DNA of 64,000 nt from CAYPAV01 sp964408805 (GTDB lineage: Bacteria; Pseudomonadota; Alphaproteobacteria; UBA8366). Made by a program: the position numbers and the translations under genes. The notes beneath the pieces were generated by a model. The model saw only the letters and a program-made list of their open reading frames with translations. It was not told where the DNA came from and ran no database searches. Of this stretch, positions 49,797 to 58,356 are shown piece after piece; within the stretch, counting starts at the first letter, position 1, and every line of letters starts with the position of its first letter. Location of the stretch: positions 124,001 to 188,000 of the forward strand of contig CAYPAV010000006.1 of the NCBI GenBank assembly GCA_964408805.1, in the 5' to 3' direction.

Positions 49797-50938
49797 TCTT
49801 CACCGCCTCCCTGCCAGCTTTTCACATAGGCCTCGTTCTCGACACCGCCCGGCAGGTCGCCGACCACGAGCGCGTCGCGGGTATCGATCATCACCGCGTA
49901 TTCGTCGGTCTCCACACGGGATTGCACCAGCATGTTCTTGAGTGCCTTCGGGTGCGGTCCATGGGTGAACCCGGCCGGATGGAACGACACCGTTCCCGCC
50001 TCGATCCCGTCGCGGCTGAAGAAGTCGCCCTCATGATAGAAGATGACTTCGTCATAGTCGTCGTTGTTGTGAAAGAACGGCACCTTGAGGGCATCCGCAT
50101 CGGTCTCGAAGGGCCGGGGGGCAAAGGTGCAGACGACGAAGCGCTCGCCGACGAAGGTGGTGTGTGCCGAGGGCGGCAGGTGATAGCGATGACTGGTGAG
50201 CGGCCGGATATCGCGGATATTAAGCCGCACCGCCGAGAGATCGCCCCGCCAGCCGACGATATCGAGCGGGTTATGTTCATAGCTCGCCGTGCTGACGGTT
50301 CCGCTCCGTTTGATCGCGACCCGCCAGCGCCCGTCGGGGCCCAGCTCGGAATGTTGTGCGGTGAAAGCATCGTCGATCTCCGGCACGTCCAGGACGGCGG
50401 GATCGAAGACGGCGTGATTGCCGAGCATTCCCTTCTCGGGCAGGGAATAGGCGTTGTTCGTGGCCTCGATCATCAGGATCGTCGTCGGCGCGCTGGTATC
50501 GATGCGCCACATCGTGCCCCGCGGCAGCACGATGTAGTCGCCCTTCTCGAAGACGAGGTGTCCGAAATCACAATAAAGATCACCCGCCCCTTCATGCACG
50601 AAGAGAAGATCGTCACCATCGGCGTTCCGCGCCAGATGGTCCATTCGATCGGGCGCGCGCCAAATGCGAAGCGAGACATGCGCATTGGAAAGAAAGGTGG
50701 GCGCCTCCCAGGGCGAGGGCTTGGTGTCGTTCAACCGGGTGAGATCGAAGGCGCGCGGACGCAGCGGCCCTTCCCAATCGACCCATCCGGTCGGCGGTCG
50801 GCGGTGGTAGAATTGCGCCGAGGGGCCGAAGAACCCCTCCTTCCCCATCTCGCGTTCGTAAGTGCCGTCGGGCAAGCCGGTATGCGCCTGACGGGACGCG
50901 TCACCGCGGATGGCCTGAATTGGAATGTTGCGTTTCAT
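49793..50938 (-). CDS. Homogentisate 1,2-dioxygenase-like cupin oxygenase
   Basis: The 381-aa product matches the homogentisate dioxygenase family and is a little short for it. The likely iron ligands are His290 and Glu297 (FFHNNDDYDEVIFYHEGDF) and His326 (PAGFTHGPHP). Cupin features such as DLLFVHEGAGDLYCDFG and a GTMWRI strand are seen. The usual partner fumarylacetoacetase and isomerase genes are absent; instead it is co-transcribed with MaoC and CaiB genes, so the substrate is probably a different dihydroxylated aromatic acid. Confidence 0.84.
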   Translation of the reverse strand: MKRNIPIQAIRGDASRQAHTGLPDGTYEREMGKEGFFGPSAQFYHRRPPTGWVDWEGPLRPRAFDLTRLNDTKPSPWEAPTFLSNAHVSLRIWRAPDRMDHLARNADGDDLLFVHEGAGDLYCDFGHLVFEKGDYIVLPRGTMWRIDTSAPTTILMIEATNNAYSLPEKGMLGNHAVFDPAVLDVPEIDDAFTAQHSELGPDGRWRVAIKRSGTVSTASYEHNPLDIVGWRGDLSAVRLNIRDIRPLTSHRYHLPPSAHTTFVGERFVVCTFAPRPFETDADALKVPFFHNNDDYDEVIFYHEGDFFSRDGIEAGTVSFHPAGFTHGPHPKALKNMLVQSRVETDEYAVMIDTRDALVVGDLPGGVENEAYVKSWQGGGEE

Positions 50939-50953
50939 CTCACTCGCTCCCCG

Positions 50954-51295
50954 CTAGTCCGTCGCAGGACTATATTCCGTCTCGGTCCGGTCCGCGAGAT
51001 CGAGAGAGGCCACGAAGTCCTTCATGTCCAGAAGCGGGATCGCCTTGCAGTCCTTGGCGAGGCCGAAGGAATCTGTCAGATGCAGGTTGGCCGCGATCGC
51101 CGTCTGGTCCGGCATCTCATAGATATAGACCATGTCCCATTCGCCGTAGCTGCCGTATTGCGCGATCGGTTTGCCGCCGAAATCGGCGATCGCTTGTTTG
51201 TGGACCTCGGCTCGATCGCGCATCTCCGGATTGGCCACCATCGCGGCCTTCTGGTCGGCGTGATATTTCACGAGATAGAGAACGTGTACGCCCAT
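50954..51295 (-). CDS. Small GYD-like domain protein, first gene of the dioxygenase operon
   Basis: From ATG 51295 (MGVHVLYLVKYHADQ) the 113-aa product has an alpha-beta barrel-like pattern with YGEWDMVYIYEMPD, typical of GYD or dimeric alpha-beta-barrel proteins. An in-frame start at 51445 would add 50 unlikely residues. It lies 15 bp before the dioxygenase gene on the same strand and opens the minus-strand operon. Function unknown; such proteins often serve as monooxygenase-like or ligand-binding accessories. Confidence 0.68.
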   Translation of the reverse strand: MGVHVLYLVKYHADQKAAMVANPEMRDRAEVHKQAIADFGGKPIAQYGSYGEWDMVYIYEMPDQTAIAANLHLTDSFGLAKDCKAIPLLDMKDFVASLDLADRTETEYSPATD

Positions 51296-51416
51296 CGGAA
51301 TCTCCTTTCCCTCAATCGGTCGAGCGGCGGTCGCCATGGGCAATATAGATCGGATACGGCTGGCGTCGGGCGCCCGCCGCCATATTTCTACATGAACACA
51401 AATTGGAGGGTATGCC

Positions 51417-53051
51417 ATGACGGACTCGATTTGTTTCTCGACCATCGCCGAACTCGCGAAGCGGATCGAGGCGAAGGACCTCTCCCCGGTCGAATTGGTC
51501 GAAACCTATCTCGCTCGGATCGAGGCGCTTAACCCGCAGCTCGACGCGTTTATCACGCTAACCGCGGAGCTCGCCCTAGAGCAGGCGCGGGCAGCCGAGA
51601 CCGAGATTACTGAGGGTAGGTATCGCGGGCCGCTGCACGGCATACCCTTCGGCCTGAAGGATATCTACGAGACCGAGGGTATCCTCACCAGCGGCCACTC
51701 CCGAGTGATGGAAAATCACATCCCGAATGAGGACGCAACGACGACGGCGAAGCTCTATGAGGCCGGCATGGTTCTCCTCGGCAAGCTGTCGACCCACGAA
51801 TTCGCCCATGGCGGCCCCTCCTTTGACCTGCCCTGGCCGCCCGCGCGCAATCCATGGGGCACCGATCATGTGACGGGCGGTTCCTCCAGTGGCTCGGGTG
51901 CCGCCGTGGCGGCGGGGTTCCTGCCGGCGGCGATGGGCTCCGACACCGGGGGCTCGATCCGCAATCCGGCCTGCCTTTGCGGCATCGCCGGGATGAAGGC
52001 GACCTATGGTCTGGTCAGCCGGGCCGGCGTGATCGCCAATTCCTATACCTTCGATCATTGCGGCCCCTTGACCTGGACGGTCGAGGACGCAGCGTTGATG
52101 TTGCAGGCACTGGCGGGACACGACCATCGCGACCCCGCAAGCGCCAAGGTCGATATCCCGGACTATCGGGCGGCACTCGGCGGCGATCTCCAGGGCAAGA
52201 AAATCGGCATCGTCCGACATTTTTACGAAGAGGACCAACCGGCAAACGACGAGATGCGCGCCGCCCTCGAAGCCGCCTACGATGTGTTGCGGGGCCTCGG
52301 CGCGGAGCTCGAGGATGTCCGCATGCGGCCGATGCGGGAATATATGGACGTCAAGGTTACGATCGCCGAATCGGAGCTATATGCGGTACATGAATCGGCC
52401 CTCCGCGCGAACGCGAGCGATTTCGGCGAGGACTTTCTCGGCCGGTCGGTACCCGCCTGCTTCATCACCGGGACCGACTACGTCCAGGCGCAGCGCGAGC
52501 GCCGGGTCATGCAGGCCGAGATGGCGCCCCTCTATGAGGCGTACGATTTGCTGATCACCGCCGGCACCTACGGTCCCGCACCCCGCTTCGATGCGCACAG
52601 CACCCTCTCGTTCTGGAAGAACGCGGCAATTTGTACGCCCTTCAACGTGACCGCCGGACCGGCGCTCGCACTTTGCATCGGCTATAGCGGGAGCGGCCTG
52701 CCGCTATCCATGCAGATCGTCGGACGGCCCTTCGACGATGCGGCGGTGCTCGCGGCGGGCGATGCCTATGAACGCGCGACCGATTGGCGGACGCGACGCC
52801 CCGAACTCGATCCCGCAACGGAAGTTACGCCGCCGCCTCAACCGGCCCCGGCCCCGCCGGCCGATGTGGACGAGCCGACAAGAAGGCGGGTCGCCGACAC
52901 GCTGGACGCCGTTGGGATCGAGTTGACGGACACCCAATTCGAGTTGGTTGCCGCCGCCTATCCTTATGTCCGCGCGATGGTCGGTCGCATCAACCGCGAT
53001 CGTTCCTTCACCGACGAGCCGGCGAATATTTACTGCTTCCCCAGCGTTTGA
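51417..53051 (+). CDS. Amidase signature family hydrolase (second copy)
   Basis: The 544-aa protein has GIPFGLKDIYETEG with the lysine, TGGSSSGSGAAVAAGFLP and GSDTGGSIRNPACLCG, the full Ser-cisSer-Lys set. Length is larger than the amidase at 11600 (446 aa). It is divergent from the dioxygenase operon and is followed by the CmcJ-like gene after 33 bp. It probably cleaves a carboxamide in the same substrate pathway; the substrate is unknown. Confidence 0.88.
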   Translation: MTDSICFSTIAELAKRIEAKDLSPVELVETYLARIEALNPQLDAFITLTAELALEQARAAETEITEGRYRGPLHGIPFGLKDIYETEGILTSGHSRVMENHIPNEDATTTAKLYEAGMVLLGKLSTHEFAHGGPSFDLPWPPARNPWGTDHVTGGSSSGSGAAVAAGFLPAAMGSDTGGSIRNPACLCGIAGMKATYGLVSRAGVIANSYTFDHCGPLTWTVEDAALMLQALAGHDHRDPASAKVDIPDYRAALGGDLQGKKIGIVRHFYEEDQPANDEMRAALEAAYDVLRGLGAELEDVRMRPMREYMDVKVTIAESELYAVHESALRANASDFGEDFLGRSVPACFITGTDYVQAQRERRVMQAEMAPLYEAYDLLITAGTYGPAPRFDAHSTLSFWKNAAICTPFNVTAGPALALCIGYSGSGLPLSMQIVGRPFDDAAVLAAGDAYERATDWRTRRPELDPATEVTPPPQPAPAPPADVDEPTRRRVADTLDAVGIELTDTQFELVAAAYPYVRAMVGRINRDRSFTDEPANIYCFPSV

Positions 53052-53084
53052 ATTTAGGCCCGAGGGCGGTAATCTGTCCTTCGC

Positions 53085-53930
53085 ATGGGTGCAATGGAAG
53101 GATTCAAGGTGGACGGACAAGCAGCAGAAAATGCCACCAACTCGGTGACGGCACAGGTTCGCTACATCAACGAAGAATGGCGGGACCGGCCGGATTCACC
53201 CCGGATCGGATCGCGCGAGACGCGCCGCGCGAATACTTCCTTCCAAGAGGTCGCGGTCCATGATGTTCGCTCTGAACTCGCCGAGGGAAGGATCGATCTC
53301 GACGGCGCGGGATTTACCCTGGCCGAGAACGAAACGGCGGTAACGAATTTTCGGGACGAGCCGCAAATCATGGAAATTTACAGGCCCGAAATGATCGGCC
53401 TCGTCCGCCGCCTCACGGGAGCCGGCCGCGCCTTCGTATTCAACCACCTCATCCGTACCGAAAAACCGATTGACTTCAACGACGGTTATTCGCGTTTCGT
53501 GCATTGCGACTACAACATGGCGCGCCTCGACGAGATGACCCGCGATTTGCTCGAGCAGCACGAAGTGACTCCCGAGGCAAATTGGACCTATGCCTGGTAC
53601 AACACCTGGCAGCCCTTCGATCACGAAGTGCACAAGAACCCACTCGCCATGATCGACTGGCAATCGGTCCCGCCGGGTGACGTGATCGACTACTATTACA
53701 CCGGACGCGGCCGAGACAGTTTGGTCGCCGCCCCGGTCTACAATCCGGCGCATCGTTTCTGCTATTTCCCGGTTATGTCGACGAGCGAGGTTCTGGTCTT
53801 CAAGCAGCTCGATAGCCGCCCCGACCGCACCTATTACTGCCCCCACAGTTCGTTCGACGACCAGACCTCGGCCGAGGACGCACCGCCGCGCCGCAGTATC
53901 GAGATGCGGCTCTTGGCAGTCTTCGAATAG
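53085..53930 (+). CDS. CmcJ/NvfI-family oxygenase-like protein
   Basis: The 281-aa product contains RFVHCDYNMARLDEMT, YAWYNTWQPFDHEVHKNPL and PPRRSIEMRLLAVF, the motifs of the CmcJ/NvfI family, related to iron- and 2-oxoglutarate-dependent oxygenases. The HCD sequence probably supplies iron ligands. The start is uncertain (53085, 53094 or GTG 53110); no good ribosome site stands out. It is next to an amidase, so it could act on an amide-containing metabolite. Confidence 0.72.
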   Translation: MGAMEGFKVDGQAAENATNSVTAQVRYINEEWRDRPDSPRIGSRETRRANTSFQEVAVHDVRSELAEGRIDLDGAGFTLAENETAVTNFRDEPQIMEIYRPEMIGLVRRLTGAGRAFVFNHLIRTEKPIDFNDGYSRFVHCDYNMARLDEMTRDLLEQHEVTPEANWTYAWYNTWQPFDHEVHKNPLAMIDWQSVPPGDVIDYYYTGRGRDSLVAAPVYNPAHRFCYFPVMSTSEVLVFKQLDSRPDRTYYCPHSSFDDQTSAEDAPPRRSIEMRLLAVFE

Positions 53931-53936
53931 CCCGAA

Positions 53937-54533
53937 TTACGTTACCTTGAAATGCGCCTCGACCGGCGCCTTCAGTTCGCCGTTGATCGGCAGGATATTC
54001 TGCGGACAGGCGGAGAAAGCTACGACAAGATCCATCTCGGCGCGAAGCGTGACGTAATCGCCGGGCCGGCTCGTCGGCGCCTCGAAGCTGAGGGCACCCG
54101 CATCGGTCCAGGGGATGTTCATGAAGAGATTCAAGGGAGCCGGCGTACGCGGCGCCGCGACGTCGAGTTCGGCCAACGCCGCATGCAGGTTGTCGGTGCA
54201 GTTGTCGTGATAATCGGTGCAGCCGAGCAACCCGTAACGGTAATTATCGCAGGCGGCGAGCAGTGTGTCGTGGATGCCGGGCGAGGTGTCCTCGACGAGC
54301 GTCAGCATTGCCCGCCGATTATTGCTGTAGAGGATATCGCCAACCCCGGGACAGAGCTTCAGGATCGTTGCCCGGGTCGCCTCCATCGACATATGCTCGC
54401 TCGTGTCGTCGGCCGCGAAAGCCCAGGTATCGACGACCTGCTGGCCATGCGTGTTAACGACGGTGACCGACTGCCCCTCGGCCACCCGCGCCGCCTTGCC
54501 CTGCCGCGCCGGGATTTCGATTTGATCGGTCAT
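53937..54533 (-). CDS. DUF1989 (urea carboxylase-associated) family protein
   Basis: The 198-aa protein shows QVVDTWAFAADDTSEHMSME, NRRAMLTLVEDTSPGIHDT and CDNYRYGLLGCTDYHDNCTD, the conserved Cys/His/Asp motif blocks of the DUF1989 family. Members accompany urea carboxylase or amine/amide catabolism and resemble aminomethyltransferase-associated proteins; the reaction is not known. It is convergent with the CmcJ gene by 6 bp. Confidence 0.82.
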   Translation of the reverse strand: MTDQIEIPARQGKAARVAEGQSVTVVNTHGQQVVDTWAFAADDTSEHMSMEATRATILKLCPGVGDILYSNNRRAMLTLVEDTSPGIHDTLLAACDNYRYGLLGCTDYHDNCTDNLHAALAELDVAAPRTPAPLNLFMNIPWTDAGALSFEAPTSRPGDYVTLRAEMDLVVAFSACPQNILPINGELKAPVEAHFKVT

Positions 54534-54671
54534 GGTTCCCTCCTCGTCCGAGCGCCGTATAGTCTACGCTGGAACAGTCTTCGATGCGAAAGACCGGTTG
54601 TCAAAAACCGTCGACGCCCTACCTGCAAGCCGTGTAGTCTCCGCCTTCGAAACCGCCGTGAGGACCCCTCC

Positions 54672-55283
54672 ATGACGACCATCGAGTTCTTTTACGACGT
54701 CTCCAGCCCCTGGACCTATTTCGCCTTCGATCGGATCGAGGATTTCTGCGAGCGGAACGATGCCGAGCTCATTTGGAAACCGTTTCTGGTCGGCGGGGTC
54801 TTCAACAAGGTGAATCCGAGTGTCTATCAGCGCCGCGAGAACCCGGTGCCGCCAAAGGACGAGTACTATCGCAAGGACATGGCAGATTGGGCTCGTTATC
54901 AGGGGATCGAGATGATCCGGCCGAGCGTCTTTCCCCTGAACAGCGTGAAGGCGCTTCGCGGTTGCTTCGTCGCGATCGAGGAAGGCACGGTTTCGGCCTA
55001 TTCCCGCGCCTGCTTCGAGGCCTATTGGCGCGACGACAAGGACATCTCGCAGGAGGACGAACTTCGGGCCGTTGCCACCGCGGCCGGCATGGACGCGGAC
55101 GCCTTCATGGCCAAAATCGCCGAGGAACCGATCAAGCGAAAACTGTTCGAGACCACCGACGAGTTGATCGGACGCGGCGGTTACGGCTCGCCGACCTTCT
55201 TCATCGACGGCGACGACATGTATTTCGGAAACGACCGCCTGGAACTGATGCAGGCTGCACTCGACCGGAAAAAGACCGCTTAG
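54672..55283 (+). CDS. 2-hydroxychromene-2-carboxylate isomerase-like DsbA/GST-kappa protein
   Basis: The 203-aa protein starts MTTIEFFYDVSSPWTYFAFD and has FPLNSVKALRGCFVAIEEG and GGYGSPTFFIDGDDMYFGND, the GST-kappa/HCCA isomerase pattern. The family isomerises hydroxychromene carboxylate in naphthalene-type breakdown with glutathione, and relatives act on other aromatics. An ATG at 54672 is used. It overlaps the convergent DUF805 gene by 4 bp. Confidence 0.88.
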   Translation: MTTIEFFYDVSSPWTYFAFDRIEDFCERNDAELIWKPFLVGGVFNKVNPSVYQRRENPVPPKDEYYRKDMADWARYQGIEMIRPSVFPLNSVKALRGCFVAIEEGTVSAYSRACFEAYWRDDKDISQEDELRAVATAAGMDADAFMAKIAEEPIKRKLFETTDELIGRGGYGSPTFFIDGDDMYFGNDRLELMQAALDRKKTA

Positions 55284-55678
55284 GCGTCCGGCGTCTCCGC
55301 AGGTGGCCCCGAGGACGATCCTGCCGACGCATCCACCGGATCGCCGAAGCGGTTCGGACCGTCCGTCCCAGCAAGAAAGCCGTTCTCGATCAACGCCCAG
55401 ATCGCCCCGATGATCGGCACGAAATTAATCAGGATCCACCAAGCCGATTTGTCCCGGTCGTGCCAGCGCTTCCCGGTCACGCAGATGCTTGGATAGATCA
55501 TAACCAAGGTAAGTATCAGAGAAATCGGCCCATATCCGCTATCGTCCGACATCCCGGCACCAGCTTCGATGAAGGCGATGACGAACATGAGAATGAAGTA
55601 CGGAAGAACGAGGAAGAGCCAATATTGCCTCCGTGTCGTCCGACCCCACAGGGAAAAATAAAAATTCCCGAAATCCAT
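55280..55678 (-). CDS. DUF805 membrane protein
   Basis: The 132-aa product starts MDFGNFYFSLWGRTTRRQYW, the DUF805 signature, with about four hydrophobic helices (LFLVLPYFILMFVIAFI, ISLILTLVMIYPSICV, AWWILINFVPIIGAIWAL) and WHDRDKSAWW. It is a small inner-membrane protein of unknown function. Confidence 0.9.
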   Translation of the reverse strand: MDFGNFYFSLWGRTTRRQYWLFLVLPYFILMFVIAFIEAGAGMSDDSGYGPISLILTLVMIYPSICVTGKRWHDRDKSAWWILINFVPIIGAIWALIENGFLAGTDGPNRFGDPVDASAGSSSGPPAETPDA

Positions 55679-55793
55679 AATTCCATTCCTTTGATGTGCT
55701 GCATCGCGTAATCACGCACCGTCCACTGTTTCGGATCATACCGGTAGGCCGTCACCCAAGAAAGCGGTTCGATCTCAATGATCCCCAGTTAGG

Positions 55794-55821
55794 GTTATCC
55801 CGTATATCGGCTAGGGATAAC
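55794..55821. promoter_or_regulatory. Perfect inverted repeat upstream of the REC-EAL gene
   Basis: GTTATCCC (55794-55801) and GGGATAAC (55814-55821) are exact complements with a 12-nt spacer, 94-121 bp before the gene. It looks like a dyad operator for a dimeric regulator. No gene covers it. Confidence 0.45.
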
Positions 55822-55914
55822 ACGGAGTCGACTTCCATACCTGCGTAGCGATAATAAGACACAATTAACGTCGCCCCGAAACCTACGGGACCTCAAATCA
55901 AGCTTGGGTGCGAT

Positions 55915-57117
55915 ATGGCGGAATGTGACCCTATCGGTAATCACAACGTTCTGTTGGTCGACGACGACCCGTTCATGCTGAAGCTGGTCACGGCGGCGCT
56001 GAAGGTGACCGGGATTGAACGCGTTGTGACGACGGAAAGTGGCAAGGAAGCGCTTCGCCTTATCGACGAGCGCAAGGATTTCGACGTTGTCCTTTGCGAC
56101 CTCAACATGCCGGAAATGGATGGGCTCGAGATGCTTCGCCTTCTTGGGGAAGCAGGGTTCGGCGGCGGCGTCATTCTGATCAGCGGCGAGGATGCGAGAA
56201 TCCTCGACACGACATTAAGCCTAGCGAAGGCGCATGACCTCAACGTGTTGGGCGCCATCGAAAAACCGGTCTCGCCCGACGCCCTGTCGGCGTTGCTGCC
56301 GAAACTTCAAGTCAGAGAGACCGCGCGCGGAGCAAGACCGTCGATCAAGATCGAGGAAGACGAACTCCGCGCCGGCATCGAGAATGATGAAATCGTGGTC
56401 TTCTATCAGCCGAAGGTCTCGGTCGCGACCAAGGCGCTGATCGGGGTGGAGGCCTTGGTGCGATGGCGGCGGGCCGATGGAAATCTCGTGCCGCCGGGTT
56501 TCTTCATCCCGTTGGCGGAAGATACCGGTTTGATAGACGCGCTGACCCAATCGATCATGGATCAAGCGATCAATCAGGCTGGAAATTGGGCGCGCCAAGA
56601 CATGCCGGTCAAGGTGTCGATCAATGTTTCGGTCGACTCGCTCGATCGTCTCGATATCCCGGCCCTGATTCTGGCCGCCGCAGAGAAGGCCGAGACCGAC
56701 CCCGCCCTTCTGATGGTCGAGGTCACTGAAAGTCGGTTGATGGCGGACATCGCGAAACCGCTCGAGTTGTTGACCCGTCTACGCCTGAACCGGATCGGCC
56801 TGTCGATCGACGATTTCGGGACCGGACACTCTTCGATGGAGCAGCTCAAGCAAATCCCGTTCACCGAATTGAAGATCGATCGGGCCTTCGTGCATGGAGC
56901 GGCCACCGATCACGCGGCCCAGGCGATCCTCGGATCGAGCGTGGAATTGGCCAAGCGCATGAACATGACGACCGTCGCCGAGGGCGTCGAAACTCAGGCG
57001 GATTGGGATCAGGTGGCGGCATTGTCGGTCGATCTGGTGCAGGGCTATTTCATCGCCAAGCCAATGCCGGAGGCCGAATTCACGGATTGGGCACGGGATT
57101 GGCGCGCGGCGAACTAG
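55915..57117 (+). CDS. Response regulator with c-di-GMP phosphodiesterase (REC-EAL)
   Basis: The 400-aa protein has a receiver domain (about 12-130) with the acidic pocket VDDDPF, phospho-acceptor Asp62 (CDLNMPEMDG) and Lys in AIEKP. An EAL domain follows with every catalytic element: GVEALVRW, NVS, VEVTES, DDFGTGHSS, KIDR and EGVE. It should hydrolyse c-di-GMP under control of phosphorylation, affecting motility or biofilm. A hybrid kinase lies further along at 59494, but not adjacent. Confidence 0.94.
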   Translation: MAECDPIGNHNVLLVDDDPFMLKLVTAALKVTGIERVVTTESGKEALRLIDERKDFDVVLCDLNMPEMDGLEMLRLLGEAGFGGGVILISGEDARILDTTLSLAKAHDLNVLGAIEKPVSPDALSALLPKLQVRETARGARPSIKIEEDELRAGIENDEIVVFYQPKVSVATKALIGVEALVRWRRADGNLVPPGFFIPLAEDTGLIDALTQSIMDQAINQAGNWARQDMPVKVSINVSVDSLDRLDIPALILAAAEKAETDPALLMVEVTESRLMADIAKPLELLTRLRLNRIGLSIDDFGTGHSSMEQLKQIPFTELKIDRAFVHGAATDHAAQAILGSSVELAKRMNMTTVAEGVETQADWDQVAALSVDLVQGYFIAKPMPEAEFTDWARDWRAAN

Positions 57118-57168
57118 CCGCGGTTGCCACCTTGCGCAACGTCGCGCACGAATATCTTCGGAAACTCG

Positions 57169-58353
57169 TCAGGAATTCGATTCGCCATCGATCGTCTCGC
57201 TCCCAAGGATTTCCCGGTTGTGTTCGCCGAGTTCCGGGGCCGGGCGGCGAATTCGCGCCGGGGTATCGGAGAGCTTAACCGGAAACCCCGTCATTTTGAC
57301 GACCCCATGCGCTGGATGTTCGACCTCCAGCACCATGTCGGTTGCCAGAACTTGCGGATCGGAAAAGACTTCGTCGAGGTTCATCACCCGCCCGCATGGG
57401 CAGCCGGCTTCATTGATCACGTCGATCCAATGGGCGACGCTCTCGCGCTCGGTCACGCGGTTGATGACTTCCAGCAATTCGTCGCGATTGGCCATGCGCT
57501 CCGCATTGGTTTCAAACCGAGGCTCTTCCAGGATTTCCCGCAGACCGAGAACGTCGAGGAACCGTTCGAGGAAGGTCTCGTTCGCCGGCGCCACCGCCAC
57601 CATGCCGTCATTCGCGCGAAAAAGCCCATAGGGGGCCACGATCGGATGATTGTTGCCGCTTCGCTCCGGCACCTCGCCGGTCGCGAAATATTGGGCCGAC
57701 ATGAAGGCCAGCATCGAGATCAAGCCATTGTTGAGACTTGATTCGACGTTTTGCCCCCTTCCGGTCCGGTGGCGGGCGTGCAACGCCGTCACCACGCCGA
57801 AGGCGCAATAGAGACCGGCGATCAGGTCGCTGATCGGCGGGGCCGCCCGCATCGGCCCGCCCTCGGCCGTGCCGTTTACGTTCATGAAACCGCTCATGGC
57901 CTGGGCGATGAAATCGAATGAGGGCCGATCCACATAAGGGCCCGACGATCCGTACCCGTTGATGCTGGAAACGATGAGCTCGGGGTTGAGTTCCGTCAGG
58001 CGATCGCCGTCGAAGCCCATCTTGGCGAGGACTCCCGGCCGGTAATTCTCTACCAGCACATCGGCATCCACGATCAAATCCGCCAGCGCCGCCTTGCCGG
58101 CATCGTCGTAGAGATCGAGCGTCACCGACTTCTTGTTGCGATTGAACTGCGCGAAATACCAGCTCAGGCCGTCCTTGATCGCCCCTTGCTGACGGACGGG
58201 GTCGCCGCCCCCGGGACTTTCAACCTTAATGACTTCCGCCCCCATATCCGCAAGCAGAACCGTGCAAAAGGGTCCGGCGAGGACCCGAGTGAGATCGATC
58301 ACCCGAATGCCAGAAAGCGCGCCTTCGAAATCAGTCATCTCGTGATCGCTCAC
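57169..58353 (-). CDS. CaiB/BaiF CoA-transferase (second copy)
   Basis: The 394-aa product has IRVIDLTRVLAGPFCTVLLA and the family III fold, 3 bp after the SMP-30 gene on the same strand. It transfers CoA between acids. It is similar to the copy at 47789. The tight pairing suggests lactone opening followed by CoA activation. Confidence 0.9.
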   Translation of the reverse strand: MSDHEMTDFEGALSGIRVIDLTRVLAGPFCTVLLADMGAEVIKVESPGGGDPVRQQGAIKDGLSWYFAQFNRNKKSVTLDLYDDAGKAALADLIVDADVLVENYRPGVLAKMGFDGDRLTELNPELIVSSINGYGSSGPYVDRPSFDFIAQAMSGFMNVNGTAEGGPMRAAPPISDLIAGLYCAFGVVTALHARHRTGRGQNVESSLNNGLISMLAFMSAQYFATGEVPERSGNNHPIVAPYGLFRANDGMVAVAPANETFLERFLDVLGLREILEEPRFETNAERMANRDELLEVINRVTERESVAHWIDVINEAGCPCGRVMNLDEVFSDPQVLATDMVLEVEHPAHGVVKMTGFPVKLSDTPARIRRPAPELGEHNREILGSETIDGESNS

Positions 58354-58356
58354 CCT

